Source of the DNA: an uncultured Campylobacter sp.
GTDB taxonomy: Bacteria > Campylobacterota > Campylobacteria > Campylobacterales > Campylobacteraceae
Reading direction: 5' to 3'
DNA length: 9,432 nt
Assembly: GCF_938045405.1 (NCBI RefSeq)
Contig: NZ_CALIMW010000001.1
Coordinates: 1 to 9,432 of the forward strand
Shown here: positions 1 through 5,938 of the stretch, piece after piece
Numbering within the stretch: the stretch's first letter is position 1
Layout of the letters: every line of letters begins with the position of its first letter
Translations under genes and position numbers: made by a program
Notes under the pieces: model-generated
What the model was told of the DNA's origin: nothing
The model's database searches: none
The model's input: only the letters and a program-made list of their open reading frames with translations

Positions 1-571
1 GATGGGCAAAGGAGCGAAACTCGCTTAGATTTATCGCGTCCAAAAACCGCTTCAGCTCCTCCTCGCTCATAAACTCCGGAAGCTTCGTGCCGCGGCTGCC
101 GCTAATGCCGCCCCAGTGCTTAAGCTCGATGCCGTAGTTGTGCGAGGTGCCGTCCTGCTCGTTTTGGCGGTCGATGAAGCCGAAAAAATTTATCAGCGCG
201 ATTCGGTAGTTTTTTTTGCTCGCATCGCTCAGCCCGCCCGTAATGGAGGCTAAAATTTCGCTCAAAAGCTCCTCGTCGATATTTCTCATGCTTTCAAGGT
301 TATATTCTACGATCGCTTCGTAAAATTTTTTAAGCGGATTGAAGTAAGTGTTAATGCCCGTAAGGCCTGCATTTCGCGCATCTTTTGCGAGCCGCTCGAG
401 TTCATTGATGTTTGCTACCTCGTGATTTAGCGCCAGGCTCGCGCGGCGAAACAGCGCGTCGTTTTTCAGCTCCTTATTCGATAGCGCGCTTAGCTTGTAG
501 CGCACGAATTTTACGAGCCAAAACAGCAGCGATTTTTCAAAGCTATCCTTATAATCGAGCGGGAATTTCAT
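1..571 (-). CDS. xerH: XerH-type tyrosine recombinase, N-terminal part (runs off left edge)
   Basis: The reading frame opens at ATG 571-569 and stays open to the window edge, giving 190 complete codons. The protein begins MKFPLDYKDSFEKSLLFW. It contains ARNAGLTGINTY (about residues 66-77), then NIDEELL, ITGGLSDASKKNYRIAL and FIDRQNEQ, and later a KLPEFMSEEELKRFLDAI stretch. These match, from memory, the N-terminal core-binding domain of Helicobacter/Campylobacter XerH, the single recombinase that resolves chromosome dimers at difH. Only the DNA-clamping domain and the start of the catalytic domain are present. The catalytic Arg/His/Tyr residues would lie beyond base 1, so activity cannot be judged. 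A Shine-Dalgarno AGGAG lies at 577-581, five bases before the start. The ATG overlaps the TGA of the upstream AsmA-like gene (ATGA, 571-568), which suggests translational coupling. A phage or element integrase is the alternative, but the similarity favours XerH. Confidence 0.85.
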   Translation of the reverse strand, partial: MKFPLDYKDSFEKSLLFWLVKFVRYKLSALSNKELKNDALFRRASLALNHEVANINELERLAKDARNAGLTGINTYFNPLKKFYEAIVEYNLESMRNIDEELLSEILASITGGLSDASKKNYRIALINFFGFIDRQNEQDGTSHNYGIELKHWGGISGSRGTKLPEFMSEEELKRFLDAINLSEFRSFAH

Positions 572-3156
572 TTGCTCTCCTCGCTGTCGCCGAAGATCAC
601 AAAAGGCAGCATCAGCGTGTTTTTGATAAGATTATACGGCGTTTTTAGCACGTCGGTCGCAACGCCGGTCGAGTAGGTGGGCTTTTTCGTCGTGCCGCGA
701 ATCTCGATGATTGTGGAGATCGTGTTGTTTTCGCCCAAGATGATATGATTTAGAAGCGGGATTTTTGAGATTATCGAGCTTGCGTCTTTTAGGTATTTAA
801 GCTCCAGATCGATATTTAGCGCGCCACTTTTCATATCCACTTCGCCGTTGCCTGCGATGTCTGCGCTACTGCCGGTAAAATTCATCGCGTTTATATAAAT
901 TTTATCGCCGCTGCGGCGAAAGTAAATTTTGCCCCTCTGCACGCTAAAGCCGCGATCGTTGAAATCGGGCGTCTTAAACGTAAGCAGCGACGGCACGGAG
1001 TTTATAAAGCTAAGCAGTCTTTGATAGATGATGTAGTCCTTCAGATAGGTGTTTTGCACGTTGATCTCGCCGCGGTAGTTGCGCGGATCGATGCCGCTTG
1101 CTTTTAGCGTAAATACCCCTCCGTCGAAGCTCTGCGAGCCCAGGAATTGATTAAGCGCCTCGCCGCTGATGTTTTGCGCAAAAATTTGAAGCAAGCTCTT
1201 TTTAAAGATCAACTTCACGTCGCCGCGTTTAAAGCTTGCGTTTAAATTCATATTTTTGCCGTCCAGCACGCCGTTAAAGTGCGTAAATTTCAGCGTCTTA
1301 TTAAGATCGGATAGCACTATGGAAGAGTTTTGCCCGCTGAAATTTATCGGCGAGCGCTCCTTCGTGCCGCTATTAAACTCGCTGGTTTGCACGCTCGTAT
1401 TGATCGCGACGTCCACGTCTTTTAAAGAGACGAAGTTGCCGCCTTTGTTTATTTTGAGAGAAATTTTACCGCTTCCGCTAGAGCCTTCCAGATCACCGCC
1501 GCGCACCCGAAGCGCGAAAGAGTCGTTTTTATAATGGCTTCCGTCTTTGTTCAGCAGACCGAAATCAAAGATGAGATTGCTGCTGCTGATATCTAAGTTT
1601 GTAAAATCGCTGGTTAAAATTTTAAGATCTCCGCCGCTAATGCCCGCGTTTTTAAGCGTCTTAGAAAAGGGCAAAATTCCGCTAATATCGGGCGAGCTAA
1701 TCTCGATCCGCTCGCCGAAGCTCATCTTCGCGCCCAAAAATTGCGAGCTCAGCACCGGCGTCTTGCCGCTAAAATCAAGGCTCATATTATCTCGCACGTC
1801 ACCAAATTTTAAAATTTCTTTGCCGTTCGGGGAGAGATTGAAGCTATGAATAACGCCGTTAAATTTAGCCTTGCGCGTGGCGATATCGATACTGCCGCTT
1901 GCGGTGGCGTTAAAAATTTCATTTTGTAGATTCGCGTCTTTGATTTCGATTTTTTTCTCAGTGATGTGCACCTGCGCGGCTTTGGAGTGAAATTTTGCTT
2001 TAGAGATCATCAGATCGGCGTCTTTTAGCGTCACGTTCGCATCCACCTTGGCGCTTTCCTTTTCTACGTCCACATTTATCAACACGCGTGCATCGATCCC
2101 GCCGCCTAGCGAATATACGGGCTCATTTATGCCGTAGCTTTGCAAAATATCTACAAGGTCTTTGCCTAAACTCTCTTTAGTTCGCAGATCCAGATATACG
2201 ACCGGCCTCTCTTCAAAGAGTCCGCCGATACGCACGCCGCTTCCCTCCAGGCTTTTGCCTTTAAATTTAGGCTCATTTAGCGTGAAGCTTAGATAATCGT
2301 TTTTGAGCGTGATGTTGGCATCTTTCACCGTTACGGCTTCGATTTGCGGCTGAAATTTTATCGTAAGATCCTGCGCGTAAGCCGTGGCGCTGACATTTTC
2401 GGCGATCGGACGCGGATCTTTCAGATCGACTTTGGCATGTAGATTTTCGATGTAGTAGTTTTGCGCGACCGCCTTGCCGTAGATCCACTCGTTCGCAAGG
2501 GGATTTAGTCCCGTAAGTGCCCCCAGCTCATTCATAAAATTTTTCAGACTCAAGGCCGAGGCGCGGTTTATCTCGATATTTAGCTCCGAGCCGATATTGT
2601 GCACGTCAAGCTCGCCCGCGATCTCGTGCGAAGCGAAGGTGCCGTTAAAATCATACGTATCGGCTTTGAAATTTGCTCGCGCCGTGCCGTGCAGAGTGAG
2701 ATTAAAATCATTTAGTTCAAACTCGATCGGATCGAAGTTCAGCCCGTTTGCGCTCGGCGTGATCTGCGAGTTTAGCCTAAAAAACCGCGTATCTGCGTAA
2801 AAAACGTCGCTTTTGTATTTTAGCTTTAGACTTTCGCCCTTGATCTTCAAATTTTGCACGTCGATCTCTTCAAAAAAGGAGTTGATAAGCGAGATTTTTT
2901 TGCTAAATTCCAAAATTTTCTCGCTTTGCGTGCGCAGATCGGTGGAATTTTGCTCTAAATTTTGTGTATTATTTTGCGTAATTTCAAGATTTTTGATACG
3001 CAGCACGAGACCTTTATTTAGCTTGAGATAAAACCCCTCAAGCTTTGTAAAGCCCACATCCAGCTGCGAAATCGCAATACCGTGCTTTAGGCCTACCGCA
3101 CAGATTATAAAAAGTATGGTTATGCACAAAAAAAATCTAGCCAAAGTTCTAAACAT
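568..3156 (-). CDS. Large AsmA/YhdP-like (DUF3971-type) envelope protein
   Basis: Predicted protein of 862 residues from ATG 3156. It has an N-terminal membrane anchor (about residues 8-24, FFLCITILFIICAVGL) and then a very long periplasmic part of alternating short beta-type segments (repeated patterns such as LSLKNF, INVDVE, GSIDIATRKAKFNG). The C-terminal end has RGEINVQNTYLKDYIIYQRLLSF, FTGSSADIAGNGEVDM, a SKIPLLNHIILGENN segment and a closing IEIRGTTKKPTYS...LKTPYNLIKNTL motif, which is typical of the AsmA/DUF3971 superfamily. Known members of that family span or line the periplasm as beta-groove proteins and are linked to phospholipid delivery to the outer membrane. That role is inferred here. 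The frame can be extended to a TTG at 3237, adding 27 residues. I prefer ATG 3156 because GAGG sits five bases upstream and the longer form puts charged sequence ahead of the membrane segment. It is coupled to xerH downstream and divergent from mltG. Confidence 0.8.
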   Translation of the reverse strand: MFRTLARFFLCITILFIICAVGLKHGIAISQLDVGFTKLEGFYLKLNKGLVLRIKNLEITQNNTQNLEQNSTDLRTQSEKILEFSKKISLINSFFEEIDVQNLKIKGESLKLKYKSDVFYADTRFFRLNSQITPSANGLNFDPIEFELNDFNLTLHGTARANFKADTYDFNGTFASHEIAGELDVHNIGSELNIEINRASALSLKNFMNELGALTGLNPLANEWIYGKAVAQNYYIENLHAKVDLKDPRPIAENVSATAYAQDLTIKFQPQIEAVTVKDANITLKNDYLSFTLNEPKFKGKSLEGSGVRIGGLFEERPVVYLDLRTKESLGKDLVDILQSYGINEPVYSLGGGIDARVLINVDVEKESAKVDANVTLKDADLMISKAKFHSKAAQVHITEKKIEIKDANLQNEIFNATASGSIDIATRKAKFNGVIHSFNLSPNGKEILKFGDVRDNMSLDFSGKTPVLSSQFLGAKMSFGERIEISSPDISGILPFSKTLKNAGISGGDLKILTSDFTNLDISSSNLIFDFGLLNKDGSHYKNDSFALRVRGGDLEGSSGSGKISLKINKGGNFVSLKDVDVAINTSVQTSEFNSGTKERSPINFSGQNSSIVLSDLNKTLKFTHFNGVLDGKNMNLNASFKRGDVKLIFKKSLLQIFAQNISGEALNQFLGSQSFDGGVFTLKASGIDPRNYRGEINVQNTYLKDYIIYQRLLSFINSVPSLLTFKTPDFNDRGFSVQRGKIYFRRSGDKIYINAMNFTGSSADIAGNGEVDMKSGALNIDLELKYLKDASSIISKIPLLNHIILGENNTISTIIEIRGTTKKPTYSTGVATDVLKTPYNLIKNTLMLPFVIFGDSEESK

Positions 3157-3217
3157 CGTCGCCTCATCAAAAAACTCCGCCCCAAAACCAAATCGGGCGT
3201 GCCGAAAAACTGCGCTT

Positions 3218-3223
3218 ATAATA
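3218..3223 (-). promoter_or_regulatory. Possible -10 box for the AsmA-like gene
   Basis: On the minus strand 3223-3218 reads TATTAT. A start about seven bases on would leave a leader of roughly 55 bases to ATG 3156, and would place the alternative TTG start (3237) upstream of the transcript. No good -35 is visible (GCCAAA at 3246-3241), as is common in Campylobacter. The assignment is tentative. Confidence 0.35.
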
Positions 3224-3232
3224 TGAAATTTA

Positions 3233-3261
3233 TTCAAAATTTTGGCTTATTTGCCTATAAT
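3233..3261 (+). promoter_or_regulatory. Sigma-70-type promoter of mltG
   Basis: A perfect TATAAT lies at 3256-3261. A TTCAAA at 3233-3238 sits 17 bases upstream as a fair -35. Transcription would start near 3268, giving a leader of about 20 bases that includes AAAGGA at 3277-3282. The region overlaps the spacer of the possible minus-strand promoter, so the two could compete. Confidence 0.6.
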
Positions 3262-3286
3262 TTCAGCTAAATTTTGAAAGGAATGC

Positions 3287-4237
3287 ATGAAATTCTTTAT
3301 AAAGCTCATCAAAGCGGCGTGCATTTGTATCGAGCTTGCGGCTATCGTCCTTTTGGCCGTGGGCTTTGATCTACACGAGCGCGTCGGCAACGCGACAACC
3401 GTGCAGATAGGTCAGGGCAGCTCAACGAAAATTTTATCGCAACTTTCAAAGAGCTATCCTAAATTTAGCAAATTTGACGCGAGGCTGCTTTCTTTTTACG
3501 GCGGCGCAAAAACCGGCGAGCTGGAGCTTAGCGGCGAAAATTTGCCCAAATATCAGTTTTTATATGAGCTAAGCGTTGCAAAGCCCGTGATGAACGAGAT
3601 TAAGCTGATCCCGGGAGAGACTACGATCGTGTTTTTAAAACAGCTTGCGAAAGATCGCGGGCTAAGCTTTAGCGAGCTTGAGCGCGAATACAACGCCACG
3701 GCGCCGTTTTACGAGGGCTTTCTGGTGCCTGAAACCTACAAAATTAGCAAAAACGAAAGCGAAAAAAATATCATCGACCACCTCATCTCAAGCGCGCAAA
3801 AATTCCACGAAGGATTGTCGCGCGAGCTTAGCGGCGACTATAACGCCACGGCGTGGAAGCAGGTGCTGATCAAGGCCTCGGTCATTCAAAAAGAGGCCGC
3901 AAACGCAGATGAGATGCCCCTCGTAGCCTCCGTCATCGACAACCGCTTAGCCAAAAATATGCGCCTTCAGATGGACGGCACGCTGAATTACGGCGAGTTT
4001 TCGCACGTCAAAATCACTCCGCAGCGCATCCGCACCGATACCAGCCACTACAATACCTACCTTAACGACGGACTTCCCAAAGAGCCCGTGTGTGTGGTCT
4101 CTCGCGATGCAATACGCGCAGCTTTGGCGCCTGCAAAGAGCGAGTATCTGTATTTTATGCGAAATAAAAAAACGGGGCTTCACGATTTTGCGCGCACGCA
4201 AGCCGAGCACGAGCGCAACGTAAAGGCGCAGAGGTAA
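3287..4237 (+). CDS. mltG: Endolytic murein transglycosylase MltG (YceG-like)
   Basis: 316 residues. An N-terminal membrane anchor (about 8-26) is followed by a periplasmic YceG-like domain. In this family the enzyme cuts nascent glycan strands internally and is thought to set strand length at sites of peptidoglycan synthesis. The catalytic glutamate is Glu203 in VLIKASVIQKEA. It is followed by the family signature VASVIDNRLAKNMRLQMDGTLNYG (residues 213-236), the YNTYLNDGLPKEPV segment (255-268) and the C-terminal YLYFMRNKKTGLHDFARTQAEH. The usual PI-x-NPG after the DGLP motif is replaced by PVCVVSRDAI, a small departure. Length is near the family norm. The start has AAAGGA four bases upstream. 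A second ATG at 3283 overlaps it out of frame and opens only a different frame. The gene is divergent from the AsmA-like gene and followed by an AT-rich hairpin. Confidence 0.9.
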   Translation: MKFFIKLIKAACICIELAAIVLLAVGFDLHERVGNATTVQIGQGSSTKILSQLSKSYPKFSKFDARLLSFYGGAKTGELELSGENLPKYQFLYELSVAKPVMNEIKLIPGETTIVFLKQLAKDRGLSFSELEREYNATAPFYEGFLVPETYKISKNESEKNIIDHLISSAQKFHEGLSRELSGDYNATAWKQVLIKASVIQKEAANADEMPLVASVIDNRLAKNMRLQMDGTLNYGEFSHVKITPQRIRTDTSHYNTYLNDGLPKEPVCVVSRDAIRAALAPAKSEYLYFMRNKKTGLHDFARTQAEHERNVKAQR

Positions 4238-4256
4238 AATTTAAGGTCGCTTCTGC

Positions 4257-4298
4257 TTAAATTTTAAAACGAAATTTCGTCTTTAAATTTTAAAATTT
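4257..4298 (+). terminator. AT-rich inverted repeat, likely mltG terminator
   Basis: About 20 bases after the mltG stop lies a long imperfect inverted repeat centred on a perfect 12-base palindrome, ACGAAATTTCGT (4269-4280). The flanks TTAAATTTTAAA and TTTAAATTTTAA extend the pairing. The arms are almost all A/T apart from the central CG pairs, so this is not a classical GC-stem terminator. It could equally be a member of the AAATTT-rich repeats seen downstream of mdh. Confidence 0.4.
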
Positions 4299-4304
4299 AA
4301 ACTC
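4285..4304 (+). repeat. 20-base exact repeat, copy upstream of mdh
   Basis: The 20 bases here are identical to 5488-5507 upstream of oorD. Similarity continues weakly for about 20 more bases in both copies, ending in TAAAAATG followed by GCGGG or AGAGA. The core is low-complexity A/T, ending in AAACTC. Confidence 0.7.
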
Positions 4305-4340
4305 CCGCAGTTATAAAAATGCGGGCTGATATTTGGGAGA
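4302..4340 (+). promoter_or_regulatory. mdh promoter/leader with inverted repeat and anti-Shine-Dalgarno
   Basis: CCCGCA (4304-4309) and TGCGGG (4320-4325) form a 6-bp inverted repeat. The ten bases between them contain TATAAA (4312-4317), a plausible -10 box. In addition, CTCCC at 4302-4306 is the exact complement of the mdh ribosome-binding GGGAG (4335-4339), so an RNA starting upstream could fold in two mutually exclusive ways. If transcription instead starts near 4324, the repeat would act as DNA (an operator). Both readings are inference. Confidence 0.4.
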
Positions 4341-4345
4341 TAACA

Positions 4346-5227
4346 ATGAAAATAGCGATATTCGGCGCAGGAAACATCGGCGCAGCGGTAGCGAACGATC
4401 TTATCGTAAGCGATTCTTTGAGCCAAAAGATAGATAGCATCGCGCTTGTGGATACGGTAGAGCAGATCGCGCGCGGCAAGGCGCTCGATCTTGCCCATGC
4501 GGCGGCGGTTTATGAGCGAGACCTGCGCATAAGCGGCAGCACGGAGCCTAGCGACATAGCGGATGCAGGCATTGTCGTGATCACGGCAGGGCGCGCAAGA
4601 AAGGCAGGACAGAGCAGGGAGGAGCTGTTTGGCAGCAACGCCGCCATCGTCGCGCAATGCGCGCGAGATGCCGCAAAATACGCGCCTAGCTCCATCATCA
4701 TCGTCGTTACTAATCCGCTTGATATGATGGTTTATGCGGCGCTTAAAGCTAGCGGGTTTGCAAAAGAGCGCGTCATCGGCATGGCGGGCGAGCTAGACGG
4801 CGCGCGGCTTAAATTTGAACTCGCGCGAGCGAGCGGCAAGGAAATTTCATCGATGAGAAGCGCGATCGTGGGCCCGCATAGCGAAGAGATGATCGCGCTT
4901 AAAAACGAGCTGGGATTTGAAATTTCGGATGAAATTTTTGGTCGCGCGGTGCAAAATACCAAACGCGCCGGCGCGCAGATCGGCGAGCTGCTGGGCACGT
5001 CGGCGTATTTGGCGCCCGCTGCGGGCATCGTAAAGATCATAAAATACATTCTTTTTGATACCTGCGGCACGCTTGCCTGCTGCGTCGCGGATAGATCGGG
5101 AGTGCCTTTGGGGCGCTTCGTAAGCGTCGGCAAAATGGGCGCGATAGAGAGAAATTTCGCCTACTCGGGTGAGTTTTATGAGCAGCTCGAACGGATGCGC
5201 GAGCGGGTAGCGGGGCTGAAGTTTTAG
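4346..5227 (+). CDS. mdh: Malate dehydrogenase (NAD-dependent, LDH/MDH family)
   Basis: 293 residues. It catalyses malate + NAD = oxaloacetate + NADH in the cytoplasm, as part of the TCA cycle or its reductive branch. The Rossmann glycine motif GAGNIG is at residues 7-12 and the NAD-ribose acidic residue is Asp36. The substrate loop AGRARKAGQSREEL carries Arg85 and Arg91; the TNP motif has Asn123; GELDGAR gives Asp151 and Arg154; the catalytic His178 lies in GPHSEEM, where most MDHs have GGHGD. The two loop arginines favour malate over lactate dehydrogenase. ATG 4346 is chosen because GGGAG precedes it at 4335-4339 and the protein then begins directly with the first beta strand (MKIAIFGAG). 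An upstream in-frame ATG at 4319 would start inside the promoter/leader hairpin. It is followed by a 399-base spacer before oorD rather than by sucCD. Confidence 0.9.
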   Translation: MKIAIFGAGNIGAAVANDLIVSDSLSQKIDSIALVDTVEQIARGKALDLAHAAAVYERDLRISGSTEPSDIADAGIVVITAGRARKAGQSREELFGSNAAIVAQCARDAAKYAPSSIIIVVTNPLDMMVYAALKASGFAKERVIGMAGELDGARLKFELARASGKEISSMRSAIVGPHSEEMIALKNELGFEISDEIFGRAVQNTKRAGAQIGELLGTSAYLAPAAGIVKIIKYILFDTCGTLACCVADRSGVPLGRFVSVGKMGAIERNFAYSGEFYEQLERMRERVAGLKF

Positions 5228-5357
5228 TGGATATAGAGCGAATTCGACGCGACGCGGAAGCGGGATTCGTAGATTTAAAATTTCAAAGTATATAGAATTC
5301 TTGCGATAGAATTTTGCGGCATTAAATTTCACTTCGGCAAGAAATTTAAGCTCGCGG

Positions 5358-5393
5358 AATTCTGCAGCGTAAAATTTCATTCGCTGCGGAATT
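5358..5393 (+). terminator. 12-bp inverted repeat, candidate mdh terminator or repeat-element hairpin
   Basis: AATTCTGCAGCG (5358-5369) and CGCTGCGGAATT (5382-5393) pair over 12 bases with one G-U wobble, around the 12-base loop TAAAATTTCATT. The right arm runs into TTTTAAAATTT, so a plus-strand transcript would have a short U run. The position, about 130 bases after the mdh stop, is distant for a simple terminator. It may belong to the surrounding repeats instead. Confidence 0.45.
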
Positions 5394-5487
5394 TTAAAAT
5401 TTGCGCAATTTTCCGTTGTGAAATTTCGTAGATTAAAATTTTACTTTGGCTCAGAATTCTGCGCGACGTAAATTTTTGAGAGCCACA

Positions 5488-5507
5488 AAATTTTAAAATT
5501 TAAACTC
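5488..5507 (+). repeat. 20-base exact repeat, copy upstream of oorD
   Basis: Identical to 4285-4304. It lies 119 bases before the oorD start, whereas the mdh copy lies 41 bases before its ATG. Counting the looser similarity that follows, about 32 of 41 positions agree by my hand alignment. Confidence 0.7.
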
Positions 5508-5552
5508 TGCAAAATTTAAAAATGAGAGAAATTTAATGCGATCAAAGCAGGC

Positions 5553-5580
5553 TTGCGCCGCAAAATTTCAAATTTTAAAT
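5553..5580 (+). promoter_or_regulatory. Weak candidate promoter for oorDABC
   Basis: TTGCGC (5553-5558) and TTAAAT (5575-5580) are 16 bases apart and would start transcription near 5587, inside a small hairpin (AAATCGC GAA GCGAGATTT, 5577-5597, with a two-base bulge). It is poor in consensus terms. It is listed because oorD is 399 bases from mdh and probably needs its own promoter. Confidence 0.25.
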
Positions 5581-5626
5581 CGCGAAGCGAGATTTAGTGC
5601 GGATTTTGATAAATTAAGGAGAAAAT

Positions 5627-5938
5627 ATGAGCGAAAATGAGAGCCAGCGCGCTGTCTGGACGGATGAGAGCCGCTGTAAGGCGTGCAACATCTGCGTAAG
5701 CGTCTGTCCTAGCGGCGCGATCGCGATGAGACAGGACGAGGGCGCCGTGCAAGGCATGATGATCGACGTGGTGGATGAGGGCGCCTGTATCGGCTGTAGG
5801 GAGTGCGAGTTGCACTGCCCTGATTTTGCGATTTTCGTTGCGCCCAAAGGCTTTAAATTCGCTCGTCTAAGCTCGCAGGCTAGAGAGATGGCTGAAAAAA
5901 TCAAAAACAATAATTTTATGAAACCCAAGGACGCATAA
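5627..5938 (+). CDS. oorD: 2-oxoglutarate:acceptor oxidoreductase, delta (ferredoxin-like) subunit
   Basis: 103 residues with two classical 4Fe-4S motifs: CKACNICVSVCP (Cys17, 20, 23, 27) and CIGCRECELHCP (Cys54, 57, 60, 64). This is a bacterial 2x[4Fe-4S] ferredoxin fold, which in OOR carries electrons from the thiamine site towards the external acceptor (flavodoxin or ferredoxin in related organisms). The C-terminal tail of about 35 residues after the last cluster is charged and probably docks on the other subunits. The start has a strong AAGGAG (5616-5621) five bases upstream. It is the first gene of oorDABC, and its TAA shares one base with the oorA ATG (TAATG). A lone ferredoxin of this shape could belong to the pyruvate enzyme, but the following subunits are the separate A, B and C polypeptides of OOR. 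Confidence 0.9.
   Translation: MSENESQRAVWTDESRCKACNICVSVCPSGAIAMRQDEGAVQGMMIDVVDEGACIGCRECELHCPDFAIFVAPKGFKFARLSSQAREMAEKIKNNNFMKPKDA

Larger units (their letters stand above)
5228..5626. repeat. Non-coding AAATTT/GAATTC repeat-rich spacer between mdh and oorD
   Basis: No credible gene lies in these 399 bases. I counted 14 copies of AAATTT, starting at 5278, 5324, 5342, 5372, 5397, 5421, 5436, 5470, 5488, 5496, 5512, 5529, 5563 and 5570. There are also four GAATTC sites (5240, 5295, 5357, 5454). The stretch reads as degenerate units in which GAATTY plus a short GC-rich part (TGCGGC, TGCAGCG, TGCGCGACG) is followed by an AAATTTCA-like core. Units begin at about 5295, 5309, 5357, 5389, 5406 and 5454, with irregular spacing. 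The long minus-strand open frame across its left part only reflects these repeats (KF-x-AAEF periodicity). It may be a decayed repeat or insertion, a deletion scar, or a regulatory spacer for oorDABC. Confidence 0.7.

Noticed and set aside
1256..1849. Two plus-strand open frames (92 and 100 residues) antisense to the AsmA-like gene
   Set aside because: They are fully inside a well-supported gene on the other strand and lack domains or ribosome sites.
3157..3237. 27-residue TTG-initiated extension of the AsmA-like protein
   Set aside because: It uses a TTG start, runs across the likely promoter, and adds sequence ahead of the membrane anchor; ATG 3156 has GAGG at good spacing.
4319..4345. Nine-residue upstream extension of mdh
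   Set aside because: ATG 4319 sits inside the leader inverted repeat, has no ribosome site, and the family begins at the first beta strand encoded from 4346.
4847..5380. Minus-strand open frame of 177 residues with a KF-x-AAEF-like periodic N-terminus
   Set aside because: It lies half antisense to mdh and half in the repeat spacer; its peptide periodicity is only the AAATTT/GAATTC DNA repeat, and it has no ribosome site.
5228..5626. Remnant of sucC or sucD
   Set aside because: I looked for readable fragments of succinyl-CoA synthetase in this spacer and saw none; the sequence is dominated by short repeats.
5228..5626. CRISPR array
   Set aside because: Repeat units are short, degenerate and unevenly spaced, with no constant direct repeat or unique spacers of equal length and no cas genes nearby.
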